Assembly: GCA_022823235.1 (NCBI GenBank)
Contig: JAJDXO010000050.1
Location: forward strand, 116,754-180,753
From: Rhodospirillales bacterium
GTDB taxonomy: Bacteria; Pseudomonadota; Alphaproteobacteria; Rhodospirillales; UBA2165
Direction: 5' to 3'
Length of the DNA: 64,000 nt
Shown here: positions 8,700 to 17,778 of the stretch, piece after piece
Position numbering within the stretch: the stretch's first letter is position 1
How the letters are laid out: each line of letters opens with the position of its first letter
Program-made: the position numbers and the translations under genes
Notes under the pieces: generated by a model
Told to the model about the DNA's origin: nothing
Databases searched by the model: none
The model's input: the letters and a program-made list of their open reading frames with translations, nothing else

Positions 8700-10175
8700 A
8701 TGTCAGAAAACGCGCCTGCATGTGATGTTGCGATAGTCGGTCTCGGCCCTGTCGGAGCGGCTCTGGCCAATGTGCTCGGTCAGTTTGAAATCGACACAAT
8801 GGTCTTCGAGAAGGAGGCCGCGGCGTATCACCTGCCTCGCGCGGTCGCCTTCGATAGCGAGATCATGCGGATTTTTCAGTCCCTCGGCCTGGCCGAACGG
8901 ATCGAACCGATTACCGGGCAAGGGGAAGGGATGCGCTTCGTCGCGCCCGACGGAGAACTGCTCCTCGATTGGTCGCGGCCGCCCGGCATCACGCCCATGG
9001 GCTGGCGGTCGGGATATCTGTTTCATCAACCGGACCTCGAAGCCATCCTGCGGGACGGCATGGCGCGGTTCCCCAGTGTGAATACCCGGCCGGAATGCGA
9101 GGTTACCCGCCTCGAGCCGGATGACGGTGGCGTAACGATCAAATACCGGCACCGGCCTACCGGCGACGAGCATACGGCTCGGGCATGTTATGTCGTCGGC
9201 TGTGACGGGGCGCGATCCTTCACCAGGAACGTTATCGGCTCGGAATTCGACGACCTCGGATTTCACGAGCCCTGGCTGGTGGTTGACCTGGTTCTCAAGA
9301 AACCTCGACCCGATCTTGGAAACCATGCCGTCCAATTCTGCGAGCCCGACCGCTCCGCTACCTATGTACCGACCGTCGGCAATCGCCGGCGGTGGGAGTT
9401 CCGTTTGAACGACGGCGACGATCCGGAAAAAATAATCAAGCCGGATGTGGTGTGGGGCCTGCTCGAACGATGGCTCACCCCGGAGGAAGCGCATCTGGAC
9501 CGTTCGGCCGTCTACACCTTCCATTCAGCCGTGGCCAAGACCTGGCGGCGGGGCCGGATCATGATCGCGGGAGATGCCGCCCACCAGACCCCGCCCTTCA
9601 TGGGTCAGGGGATGTGCGCCGGAATTCGTGACGCCGCGAATATCGGTTGGAAACTGGATCGTATCCTGAAGGGTCATGCCAGCGACGAATCGCTGGATAC
9701 GTACCAGAGCGAGCGCGATCCTCATGTCCGCGAGTTCATTGAACTTACGGTCAAGCTCGGTCATATCATCAACACCACGGCGACTGCCTTGGTCTCGGGA
9801 TCGGCCACACCGCCCGGGGACGGACCGCAGAAGCTGAACCAATTGATCCCGCGGCTTGGACCGGGGCTCGAGGCCGGCCTGACGGACCTCACGGGGAGCC
9901 TGGTTCCGCAGCCTCGCCTCTCGACCGGCGAGCGTCTTGATGACACGGTCGGCTGGTCGCCCGCACTGCTGATGCGGACGAAATTTGCCTCGAAAATTGG
10001 CGAAAATTTAAGTGCCGACTTGGCGGCCAAAAGCATCGAGCCGGTAGACGATCCGGCGGTCGAAGGCTGGCTCACCGAGATCGGATTTCAAGCCGTCCTC
10101 ATGCGGCCCGACCGCTACATATTGGGTGCGGCGAACTCGCTCGATGAGGCCCGCGAACTGGTCGCGGCGGCATAA
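8700..10175 (+). CDS. FAD-dependent aromatic hydroxylase 2 (MhpA-like)
   Basis: This 491-residue class A flavin monooxygenase has GLGPVG at residues 14-19, a VVGCDGARSFTRN motif near residue 163, and GDAAHQTPPFMGQGMCAGIRD near residue 290. That last stretch is the form seen in 3-(3-hydroxyphenyl)propionate hydroxylases (MhpA). It starts 16 bp after the hydratase stop, and AGGA lies unusually close to the ATG. Having two different hydroxylases in one run suggests two successive ring hydroxylations, or two substrates entering one pathway. It is clearly diverged from the enzyme at 5231-6841 and is not a recent duplicate. Confidence 0.87.
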   Translation: MSENAPACDVAIVGLGPVGAALANVLGQFEIDTMVFEKEAAAYHLPRAVAFDSEIMRIFQSLGLAERIEPITGQGEGMRFVAPDGELLLDWSRPPGITPMGWRSGYLFHQPDLEAILRDGMARFPSVNTRPECEVTRLEPDDGGVTIKYRHRPTGDEHTARACYVVGCDGARSFTRNVIGSEFDDLGFHEPWLVVDLVLKKPRPDLGNHAVQFCEPDRSATYVPTVGNRRRWEFRLNDGDDPEKIIKPDVVWGLLERWLTPEEAHLDRSAVYTFHSAVAKTWRRGRIMIAGDAAHQTPPFMGQGMCAGIRDAANIGWKLDRILKGHASDESLDTYQSERDPHVREFIELTVKLGHIINTTATALVSGSATPPGDGPQKLNQLIPRLGPGLEAGLTDLTGSLVPQPRLSTGERLDDTVGWSPALLMRTKFASKIGENLSADLAAKSIEPVDDPAVEGWLTEIGFQAVLMRPDRYILGAANSLDEARELVAAA

Positions 10176-10196
10176 CCTGACCGATGGGAGACGCGA

Positions 10197-11060
10197 ATGG
10201 TCAAACTTGCGGATGAAGATATTAGAACCCGTGAAGTGCTCGACTGGCATGGGCTCCACATTTGCCACGCACACCTTTCGTCCTGTTCGCAGAAGCTGCG
10301 TATTTTCCTTGCCCTCAAAGGGCTGAATTGGGAATCGCACGAGATCAATGTCGGCCGGAACGAGAACCTGTCGGAGTGGTATCTGGGCATCAATCCGCGC
10401 GGTCTGGTTCCGGTTCTCGTCCATGACGGCGACGTTCATATCGAGAGCAACGATATCATCCAATATTTGGACCGGACGTTTCCGGAGCCGAAGCTCATTC
10501 CAGCGGGCTTTGAGGACGAGGTAGCGGCGCTGCTCGAGCATGAGGATGATCTCCATCTCGACTTGCGGGCGCTTAGTTTTCGGTTCGTGTTCAACCCGCG
10601 GGGCGAGGTCAAATCAACAGAGGAATTGGCGCGCTACGCCACCGCGGGATCGGGCACCGTAGGCAAGAAAAAAGATGGCCGCAAAGACGTCGAGATCGAC
10701 TTTTGGCGAACGTTGAACGCGGAAGGGATAACCGACGATGTGGCCCGCTCCGCAATAGCCAAATTCCGTGCGGCGTTCAATGAACTCCAGGAACGTCTTG
10801 GACAGGATACCTACCTCTTGGGCAACAGCATCAGCGTACTGGACATTGCGTGGTTCATTTACGCGAACAGGCTCGTCATGGCCGGCTATCCGCTCGCGAG
10901 GCTGCACTCGAAACTGGGGGACTGGTTCGAGGGTCTCGCGAAGCGGCCCGAATTCGCCAAAGAGATCGCGCTGCCCCCGCCCGTTGCGGCTCATTTCGAG
11001 GCCGGCCACAAGCGCGACGTCGAGCAGGGCAAGACGCTGGAGCTTGTTGCCGGTCTCTGA
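10197..11060 (+). CDS. Glutathione S-transferase family protein 2
   Basis: This 287-residue protein has an N-terminal thioredoxin-like domain. SSCSQKLR (Cys30-Ser31) is in the catalytic position, NPRGLVPVLVHDG forms the cis-Pro loop, and IESNDIIQYLD forms the glutathione-binding turn. The C-terminal domain is helical with a NSISVLDIAWF segment. A cysteine-type active site is typical of GSTs that do reductive or thiol-exchange chemistry, such as dehalogenation or glutathionyl removal, not simple conjugation. It is the second GST in the same transcription unit and could act on a product of the first. A GGGAG ribosome site precedes the ATG. Confidence 0.83.
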   Translation: MVKLADEDIRTREVLDWHGLHICHAHLSSCSQKLRIFLALKGLNWESHEINVGRNENLSEWYLGINPRGLVPVLVHDGDVHIESNDIIQYLDRTFPEPKLIPAGFEDEVAALLEHEDDLHLDLRALSFRFVFNPRGEVKSTEELARYATAGSGTVGKKKDGRKDVEIDFWRTLNAEGITDDVARSAIAKFRAAFNELQERLGQDTYLLGNSISVLDIAWFIYANRLVMAGYPLARLHSKLGDWFEGLAKRPEFAKEIALPPPVAAHFEAGHKRDVEQGKTLELVAGL

Positions 11061-11099
11061 TCGCATCGTAAATCAAAAAGCCTCGGAGCAATTACCACC

Positions 11100-12116
11100 A
11101 TGTCCGATCACGATCCAATCCAAGCGCCCGCCGCCGAACAGCCCGATATGGGCCCGCCGGCCACCCATTGCGGCGAACCGTCACCCAACCCCACCATCAC
11201 CAGCGAAATCCGCTATGACGGCACGACACCGCCTCCGTGTTCGACCAATGTCCACGGTGAAATCGAGAAATTGCCAAGCGGCGCCGAGGCGACCCACTGG
11301 TTTGCCGAAGCCGACGGCGTGGCCTGGCATTTCGTGACGGCAGGGAATCCCGCGCATCCGCCGGTCATATTTCTCCACGGTCTTCCGGAATCCTGGTACA
11401 GCTGGCATCACCAGATCTCGGCGCTATCCGATGATTACTATGCCATCGCTCTCGATCAAATGGGGTACGGCCAGTCCGACAAGCGGCTGAACCTCGACTA
11501 CACCAACCCGGCGATGGCCGCCAAATTGACTGCGCTACTCGACAAAATCGGCGTCGGGAGATTCCATCTGGTCGGCCACGACCGAGGCAGCGTGACCGCC
11601 GACCACCTGACGGCCGTCGACGGCATGCAGGAGCGCATCCTGCACTATGTGCGCATGCAGCAGTCCGCCAACGAACCGCACGGCGAGCCGCGGCCGCCCC
11701 ACGCCGTGTTCGCCACCGAAGCCGGCATCGCCATGTTCAAATCGGAGATGGCCGCCGTTTGGCCGTTCAAGGCGGCGTCCGGTTTCGTCGCCGCCGACCT
11801 CGCCGAGGAAGAAGTGAAGCGGATCACCTACGAGTTCCACTACGAGGGCGTGGCCGAGGCGGTCAGCAAATATTTCCAAACGACCAATTTCGACATCGAG
11901 TTGGCGGAGCGCCACGACAAGCTGTTCAAGACAATGTCGATGCCGGTGTTGTTCCTCCAAGGCAAGCACGACAGGGGCCAGCATCCGGAAGAATATGCCA
12001 ACACCGCCGAATTCGTCGCCAACGGCAAGGTGCAGTTCGTCGATGCCGGCCACTTCCTGCATCTGGAGAAGCCGGACGAGGTCGCCAAAGCCATCCGCGA
12101 GTTCCTCTCGGAATGA
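11100..12116 (+). CDS. Alpha/beta hydrolase, epoxide hydrolase / haloalkane dehalogenase type
   Basis: This 338-residue protein has HGLPESW at residues 93-99 as the oxyanion-hole motif and GHDRGS with nucleophile Asp161. A catalytic His is likely at 318 (AGHFLH). An Asp nucleophile in GHDxGS is characteristic of epoxide hydrolases and haloalkane dehalogenases, which form an ester with the substrate. The HGxP motif favours epoxide hydrolase. The first 60 residues are Pro-rich and look like a linker, so a later start cannot be excluded. It closes the six-gene + strand run and converges on the dioxygenase gene that follows. Confidence 0.83.
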   Translation: MSDHDPIQAPAAEQPDMGPPATHCGEPSPNPTITSEIRYDGTTPPPCSTNVHGEIEKLPSGAEATHWFAEADGVAWHFVTAGNPAHPPVIFLHGLPESWYSWHHQISALSDDYYAIALDQMGYGQSDKRLNLDYTNPAMAAKLTALLDKIGVGRFHLVGHDRGSVTADHLTAVDGMQERILHYVRMQQSANEPHGEPRPPHAVFATEAGIAMFKSEMAAVWPFKAASGFVAADLAEEEVKRITYEFHYEGVAEAVSKYFQTTNFDIELAERHDKLFKTMSMPVLFLQGKHDRGQHPEEYANTAEFVANGKVQFVDAGHFLHLEKPDEVAKAIREFLSE

Positions 12117-12149
12117 GAGGCAAGCCCGCCCGCCGGGGTGCGCCTGACG

Positions 12150-13025
12150 CTAAGCCGGTGCGTAAGGCCGCTCGGTCCCCTTAACCGTGACGCGATGCAG
12201 GTGCCTGCGCTCGGTGTAATCCCGGGTCGCGTAGTGTTGGGTTGAACGATTGTCCCAGATGACGACGGTATGCGGCGCCCAAACATGGCGATACTGGTAC
12301 TCGGGTATCTCCGCCTGGTGATAGAGAACCCGTAGCAGGCATTGGCTCTCCAGTTCGTCCATTCCCTTGATATGAAGTGTGAAGTGGGGATTGACGAAAA
12401 GCACCTTCTTCTTCGAGACAGGGTGCTCGCGCACCACCGGATGGGTGACCCGGGGAAAATTCTCGTTGATGAACCGTTCCTTCTCGCGCCCCTTTTCGTC
12501 ATCGGTAAAACCGAGCCGGAAGAGCTTCACATCGTGGACCGCCTCGAGGCCCGAAATGTAGTGTTTCAACCGGTCGCTCAACCCGTCATAGGCCGCGGTC
12601 ATACTCGCGAACAGGGTATTGCCGCCGATCGGCGGCATGACCCGTGCCCGCAGGACCGTTCCGAGAGGCGGAATTTCTCTGAACGTTTCGTCGGAATGCC
12701 AGTTGTCGGTAAAGGTCGGCGGGTTGTTCTCGTCGTTGTCGAAAATTTGCAGTTCAGGAATGTTCTCATCGTGCCGGGCGATGGGATGAACGCTCAAATC
12801 GCCGAAATACCGGCCGAAGCGCATCTGGTCTTCGACCGAGATATCCTGATCGCGAAATACCAAAACCTCATGCTCAGCCAGCGCATCGCGCAGTGCCTGT
12901 TGGGCCCGCTCATCCAATGGCTGGCGGAGATCGATGCCGCTGACTTCCGCACCCAAATGAACGGCAACCTTATTGAACTTCGGAAGCACCCCAACTTCGG
13001 GATTGTCTGCAATGTGCTGGTCCAT
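12150..13025 (-). CDS. TauD/TfdA-family 2-oxoglutarate-dependent dioxygenase 1
   Basis: This 291-residue non-heme iron oxygenase uses 2-oxoglutarate to hydroxylate a substrate next to a heteroatom, as TfdA does with 2,4-D and TauD with taurine. The iron ligands are visible as NWHSDETF (His110, Asp112) and His264 in STQHYA, with Arg278 in HRVTV as the 2-oxoglutarate binder. Start 13025 is chosen because GGAGAG lies 5 nt upstream on the coding strand; 14 more codons are open but lack a site. It converges with the hydrolase gene. Its substrate could be a sulfonate, a sulfate ester or an aryloxyacid. Confidence 0.88.
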   Translation of the reverse strand: MDQHIADNPEVGVLPKFNKVAVHLGAEVSGIDLRQPLDERAQQALRDALAEHEVLVFRDQDISVEDQMRFGRYFGDLSVHPIARHDENIPELQIFDNDENNPPTFTDNWHSDETFREIPPLGTVLRARVMPPIGGNTLFASMTAAYDGLSDRLKHYISGLEAVHDVKLFRLGFTDDEKGREKERFINENFPRVTHPVVREHPVSKKKVLFVNPHFTLHIKGMDELESQCLLRVLYHQAEIPEYQYRHVWAPHTVVIWDNRSTQHYATRDYTERRHLHRVTVKGTERPYAPA

Positions 13026-13410
13026 TGAATCTCTCCACCAAAACCAACGATGCGGCTTTCCGCGCATGACACCCTAGCACCGCCTCAGATGGATGCCCAA
13101 AAGAATGATTAGGGAGCCCTCTGTCGGCAGACCGCATGACCGCTTTATGTCGTATTCTTTCCAGAGAGCTTAAACCGTGCCGGTCTGCTTTTGATCCAAG
13201 CGGACAGTCTTGTCTGATCCTCCCGGCGGGGTGGAAGTCACCTATATTCCGGAAATCGGGCAAACGGGGACAAACCGATGATTTGGGGATCGCCAGGGCG
13301 TATCCCTGTCATCTAAGATATGGGTTACCGTCGGATCATCCGTGGTAGACTATGCAGCCATATAACACGAAACTTGAATGTATCGTACCGAATCGACAGG
13401 GAGAAAAATC
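13026..13410. other. Divergent intergenic region
   Basis: About 385 bp separate the dioxygenase (- strand) from the TAXI binding protein (+ strand). No convincing gene is seen in any frame. It should contain both promoters, but I could not pick out a clear -35/-10 pair or a strong palindrome. Confidence 0.4.
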
Positions 13411-14451
13411 GTGAAATCTCTATTACTTGCCGGCGCGGCGGCGCTCTTCGTTGCTGGCAGCGCACAGGCGCAAAACCTGAAGCTCACAATGACGGCCGCG
13501 ACGCCGGGCGGATCAACGGACATAGCGGCCAAGAATCTGGCCGAAGTCGCGGCGACGAACAAGATCGCCACGATCCAAGTACAAAACGGAAAGACTCTGA
13601 CCAAGACCATGCGCGATGTCGCGGAGGGGCGAACCGATATCACGGCAGGCGCAATGATTTTGCAGTTTCTGATGTCCAAGGGACTTGGCCCGTATTCAGG
13701 ACTTGGAAAGGAGAAAGGGAAGGAACTCTCGGAAAAGCTCCGCCTGTTATACCCGTATCATTTGGCGTCGATTTACTTGATCGCGTTCCAGAGTACCGGG
13801 ATCGATAGTTTCGACAAACTGAAGGGCAAAAACGTCCACAATGGACCGCCGCGCGGCGGCGCATTGGTTGCGGCACGCCAGGTCATCCGCCTGTCCGCCG
13901 GATTGGAGGACGGTAAAGACTACACCGGCAAGCAGGTTGCCTGGGGACAGGCCACGTCGATTTTCCTTGATCGTTCGGTGGATGCCGCTGTCCGGCCAGG
14001 CACGAACCCGGCCGAATACATGCCGATTTACATGGCGGCCGGCAAGATCAACATCGTCTCCGTCCCCAAGGCCAAATATGAAGGGCCGGCCTGGCAGAAA
14101 TACCTGAACGCGCCCGGCAATGCCCCGGCCATGTTCCCAGTCAGCGACTTGGCGCATTACGGGCCGAAGGCCAGGATAATTTCCGAGGACAACATGTTCC
14201 GGACCGTGGCGAATACCGGCGGCGATTTCGTCAACAAGAGCATGGATAAGGCAATCGCCAAGGCTCTGACGGCGGCCTATATCAAGAACCTCCCGAACCT
14301 TCTGAAGAAGGTGCCGTTTGCCAAGGGTCAACGGTTCGACACAGCCGACAATAAGGTGCATGGCATCTGCAATGGCGGGGTAAGATTCCATCCCGGCGCC
14401 GCTGAGGCCTGGGAAGAGGCCGGCCATAAAATCCCCGATTGCGCGAAGTGA
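13411..14451 (+). CDS. TAXI-family TRAP solute-binding protein, orphan
   Basis: This 346-residue periplasmic protein resembles TAXI (NMT1-like) binding proteins. It has a short signal peptide MKSLLLAGAAALFVAGSAQA, then TMTAATPGGSTDIAAKNLAEV and a GRTDITAGA segment. The GTG start at 13411 follows GGGAG by 7 nt and gives a clean signal peptide, so it is preferred over the ATG at 13378. No permease gene adjoins it: the next gene is on the opposite strand and a terminator follows. It may feed the fused TAXI permease at 32218-34173 or another permease elsewhere, or act only as a sensor. Confidence 0.8.
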   Translation: MKSLLLAGAAALFVAGSAQAQNLKLTMTAATPGGSTDIAAKNLAEVAATNKIATIQVQNGKTLTKTMRDVAEGRTDITAGAMILQFLMSKGLGPYSGLGKEKGKELSEKLRLLYPYHLASIYLIAFQSTGIDSFDKLKGKNVHNGPPRGGALVAARQVIRLSAGLEDGKDYTGKQVAWGQATSIFLDRSVDAAVRPGTNPAEYMPIYMAAGKINIVSVPKAKYEGPAWQKYLNAPGNAPAMFPVSDLAHYGPKARIISEDNMFRTVANTGGDFVNKSMDKAIAKALTAAYIKNLPNLLKKVPFAKGQRFDTADNKVHGICNGGVRFHPGAAEAWEEAGHKIPDCAK

Positions 14452-14490
14452 TAGGCGCCTAGCCCTCTGAACGAATTGAAACTATACGGA

Positions 14491-14525
14491 AGGCCCTGGC
14501 TCAGCTTTTGCGCCAGGGCCTTTTT
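14491..14525 (+). terminator. Rho-independent terminator after the TAXI binding protein
   Basis: AGGCCCTGGC at 14491-14500 pairs perfectly with GCCAGGGCCT at 14512-14521 around an 11-nt loop, followed by a run of T. It lies 40 bp after the stop codon, so it ends the single-gene transcript. The convergent gene ends at 14540, and the hairpin could serve that direction weakly too. Confidence 0.88.
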
Positions 14526-14539
14526 CTTCGCCACGTTGG

Positions 14540-15631
14540 TTAGAAACCAAGCTCTTCTAAAATCTGCTCCGTGCTGGCACCTTTCGCCTCCGGGGGATCC
14601 GGCGCGGTGAGTTGGCTCCGGCTGAAGCGGGGTCCGGGGCTTGGCTGTTCCCTGCCGGCGTGCTCCACAATAGCGACCCGTTCCTTGATATGAGGGTGGC
14701 TGGACACCTCCGACAGCGGCAGAACCGGCGCGAAACAAGTATCGGTGCCTTCAAGCAACGCACACCAGTCAGCCTGGGTCTTTGATCTGAAAACACTCGA
14801 AAATTTTTCCGAAAGGACCGGCCAGTTGGCGGGATCATGGCGATCCGGCAACGCGCCGATATCCAACTCCAGTTTCCGGACGAGCTCCTCATAAAACCTG
14901 TTCTCCAAGGCGCCGACGGACACGAACTTTGCGTCTTTGGTCTCGTAAGTCCGGTAATAGGGTGCTCCGCCGTCGAGATGATTGCGCCCGCGTGTTTCCT
15001 GCCACCTGCCCATCGCGGCCAGGGTGAAATACAGCGACATTTGAAACAGGACCCCATCCAGCATCGCCGCATCAATGATCTGCCCGCGGCCGGATTTCTG
15101 CACTTCCAGGAGGCCTGCCAAAAGCCCACAGGCGAGATACAAGGCGCCTCCGCCGTAATCGCCCACCAGGTTTAACGGCGGCAACGGTCCGCCGTCTGGT
15201 GGCCCGATGGCATGCAGTGCGCCCGAAAGCGCAATGTAATTGATGTCGTGTCCGGCGGTTTCAGCAAGCGGACCATCCTGCCCCCAACCCGTCACCCGGC
15301 CGTAGACAAGTTTGGGGTTACGCGCGAGGCACTCCTCCGGCCCCAGGCCAAGCCGCTCCGCGGCGCCCGGGCGGAATCCTTCAATCAGTCCGTCCGCGGT
15401 CTCCGTCAATTTCAGGATGATGTCGACGGATCGGCTCTCCTTGAGGTCCAGTTCGATCGAACGCTTGCCGCGGCGCTCGATGGCCAGCGCCGGGTCCGCA
15501 CCCACCTCCGCTTCACCTGGACGTTCGACGACAATGACCTCGGCCCCCAAATCGGCCAACAGGAGGCCGCACATGGGCGCCGGGCCGAGGCCGCCCAATT
15601 CCACAATCCGATAGCCTGTCAGCGGACCCAC
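14540..15631 (-). CDS. Alpha-methylacyl-CoA racemase (CaiB/BaiF CoA-transferase family III)
   Basis: This 363-residue protein carries the racemase signature GHDINYIALSGALHAIG with His128, and NLVGDYGGG with Asp158. These are the two residues that act as acid/base in mycobacterial MCR and human AMACR, so racemisation of a 2-methylacyl-CoA is more likely than CoA transfer. It is the last gene of a - strand operon, starting 4 bp after the FadB-like gene. With acyl-CoA ligase, dehydrogenase and hydratase genes upstream, it points to degradation of a branched side chain, as in isoprenoids or steroids. A related CoA-transferase activity is the main alternative. Confidence 0.87.
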   Translation of the reverse strand: MGPLTGYRIVELGGLGPAPMCGLLLADLGAEVIVVERPGEAEVGADPALAIERRGKRSIELDLKESRSVDIILKLTETADGLIEGFRPGAAERLGLGPEECLARNPKLVYGRVTGWGQDGPLAETAGHDINYIALSGALHAIGPPDGGPLPPLNLVGDYGGGALYLACGLLAGLLEVQKSGRGQIIDAAMLDGVLFQMSLYFTLAAMGRWQETRGRNHLDGGAPYYRTYETKDAKFVSVGALENRFYEELVRKLELDIGALPDRHDPANWPVLSEKFSSVFRSKTQADWCALLEGTDTCFAPVLPLSEVSSHPHIKERVAIVEHAGREQPSPGPRFSRSQLTAPDPPEAKGASTEQILEELGF

Positions 15632-15635
15632 GGCG

Positions 15636-17762
15636 CTAATCCGCGAAGAATTTCTCGTTGCGGGCAGCCATATCCCGCAGAATTCGAGGCGCTTCGAAAC
15701 GCCCTCCGAATCGCTCCATCATCTCATCGCATTCCGCAACGAACCGCGAAACTCCCACGGTGTCGATAAGGCCAATTACCCCGCCGTAGGCGGATGGAAA
15801 CGCCCACCCCAGGACGGACCCCACATCGGCGTCGATCGGGTTTTGTATCACGCCTTCCTCGATTGCCCGCGCCGCTTCCAATGATTGGGCGTAGAGAAGA
15901 CGCTTCTCGATGAGATCGCGCTCAAGCTCCTCCTTTGCCGGCGGGAAACATTCCGGCAGGCCCGGCCATGCATGCCGGCCGGTATCGTCATAATCATAGA
16001 TGCCGCCGCCGGCTTTGCCCGTCCTGCCGGCCCCGGTCAGTTGATCGAGAGCTTCGGTCAATCTGAGCCCTCTCAGTCCCGTTTTGGATCCATCGCCGGA
16101 GATTGAGGCAACGATGTCCTTGAGCAGCGTCAGGGATGTAATGTCGGCCATTGACAGGGGGCCGATGGGCAAGCCTGCTTTGAGTGCAATGTCATCAATC
16201 AGTTCGGGTGACAGCCCCTCGGCCAGGAGCGTAAACGCCTCACCGGTATAGGCCCCAACCACACGGCTGGTAAAAAAACCGAGCCCGTCATTTACGACGA
16301 TGGGCGTCTTTCGCATGCCCGCTACAGCATCGAGAGCCCGGGCCAGCGTGTTCTCGTCGGTCTCTTCCCCTTTTATGACCTCGACCAGCTTCATACGGTC
16401 GACGGGTGCGAAGAAATGCAGTCCGATGAAGCGCTCCGGATTCGCAGCGCTTCGGGCAAGGGTGGAAATCGGTATGGTCGAGGTGTTGCTGGCAATGGGC
16501 GCTTCGGAGCCGATCACGGCACACAGCGCGGCAGTGACCTGATCCTTGACTTCCCGAACTTCGGAGACGGCTTCGAACACCATGTCGACACCGGCGATAT
16601 CGCCATAGGACGTCGTAGGATTCAGGCGGGCCAGCATCGCTTCGGCTGCATCCGGTTTCATGCGATTGCGCTCAACGGCGCCCTGAACCCGTTTGGCAAT
16701 CGACGCGGTTCCCTTTTCAAGCCGGTCCTTGTCGGCCTCCAAAAGATAAACATCGTACCCGGCCAGCGCGGCACAATAGGCGATACCCGATCCCATCTGG
16801 CCCACGCCGACGACCGCCACACTTTTTATGTCAAACGAGGCAACATTTTTCGGACGGTCCTTCATCCCATTGGCGGCATTCAAGCCCAGGAACAGTGTCC
16901 GGATCTTATTTTTGACAACCTTGGAGGCCGCAACACCCGCGAACTTTTCCCGTTCCAAAGACAAACCTTCGTCGATGGCCTCCGGCACACCGCCTTCGAC
17001 AGCCTTCATGATCGCTTCGGGCGCCGGTTCCAGACCGGGCTTTCTGCGCCGGATCTTGGCCCACATCGCCGCCAGGATCTCCTCTCCCTCCGGCGACCGA
17101 AGCGAGGGCCCGGGCAGGGAGAATCCGTCCCGATCCCAAGGCTGGTCCGCCGGCACGGTGTTGGAAAGAATGGCCTCCTTGGCTTGATCCAAGAGCTCGT
17201 CAGCGGGGACGATCAGGTCGATCAGCCCGATCTCACGCGCCCTGGCCGCCGTGACCCGCCGGTCTTCGATCATGATCGGCAACGCCGCCGCCAATCCAAC
17301 GAGTCGGGGAAGCCGCTGGGTGCCGCCGGCGCCGGGAATAAGGCCCAGGGAGACCTCCGGCAAACCCAGCTTGAGGCGCGGATCATCCGTGGCAATTCGG
17401 TAGGTGCACGCGAGCGCGATCTCCAGACCGCCACCCAATGCCAGGCCGTTGATCGCGGCCACGAAAGGCTTGGGAGCGAGCTCCATGTCCCGCATGCAGG
17501 ATTGAACGGTTTCTATGATCGACGCCGCATCGGCGGGGCCTTTGAGGGCCTGCAGTTCCTTCAAATCTCCGCCGACCAGAAAGGACTTCTTGGCCGAGGC
17601 GATGACCACACCCTTTACACCGGCGTCGGCGGCCAAGTTCCTCACGGCCTCATGAAGTTCGTCGACAACCTCACGGTTCATGAAGTTATGGGGTGAGTCG
17701 GGACGGTCGAATACGATCGCGTGTACGCCCTCGCCGCAGTCTTCGATATTGATGACCGACAT
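15636..17762 (-). CDS. Fused enoyl-CoA hydratase / 3-hydroxyacyl-CoA dehydrogenase (FadB-like)
   Basis: This 708-residue bifunctional protein performs two successive beta-oxidation steps. The N-terminal crotonase domain has NGLALGGGLEIALACTYRIA near residue 106 and GLPEVSLGLIPGAGGTQRL near 131. The dehydrogenase domain starts near residue 315 with VAVVGVGQMGSG, the NAD-binding loop, and contains HFFAPVDRMKLVEVIKG near residue 450. The length matches the usual FadB/FadJ size. It lies 16 bp after the acyl-CoA dehydrogenase and 4 bp before the racemase, so it is translated from the same message. No thiolase is in this operon; a thiolase-like gene lies in the divergent unit at 23442. Confidence 0.92.
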   Translation of the reverse strand: MSVINIEDCGEGVHAIVFDRPDSPHNFMNREVVDELHEAVRNLAADAGVKGVVIASAKKSFLVGGDLKELQALKGPADAASIIETVQSCMRDMELAPKPFVAAINGLALGGGLEIALACTYRIATDDPRLKLGLPEVSLGLIPGAGGTQRLPRLVGLAAALPIMIEDRRVTAARAREIGLIDLIVPADELLDQAKEAILSNTVPADQPWDRDGFSLPGPSLRSPEGEEILAAMWAKIRRRKPGLEPAPEAIMKAVEGGVPEAIDEGLSLEREKFAGVAASKVVKNKIRTLFLGLNAANGMKDRPKNVASFDIKSVAVVGVGQMGSGIAYCAALAGYDVYLLEADKDRLEKGTASIAKRVQGAVERNRMKPDAAEAMLARLNPTTSYGDIAGVDMVFEAVSEVREVKDQVTAALCAVIGSEAPIASNTSTIPISTLARSAANPERFIGLHFFAPVDRMKLVEVIKGEETDENTLARALDAVAGMRKTPIVVNDGLGFFTSRVVGAYTGEAFTLLAEGLSPELIDDIALKAGLPIGPLSMADITSLTLLKDIVASISGDGSKTGLRGLRLTEALDQLTGAGRTGKAGGGIYDYDDTGRHAWPGLPECFPPAKEELERDLIEKRLLYAQSLEAARAIEEGVIQNPIDADVGSVLGWAFPSAYGGVIGLIDTVGVSRFVAECDEMMERFGGRFEAPRILRDMAARNEKFFAD

Positions 17763-17778
17763 CCCGGTTCCTCGTCCC

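Noticed and set aside
16416..17696. Long + strand open frame (426 codons) opposite the FadB-like gene
   Set aside because: The - strand encodes a full FadB-like protein; this frame has no motif and no ribosome site.
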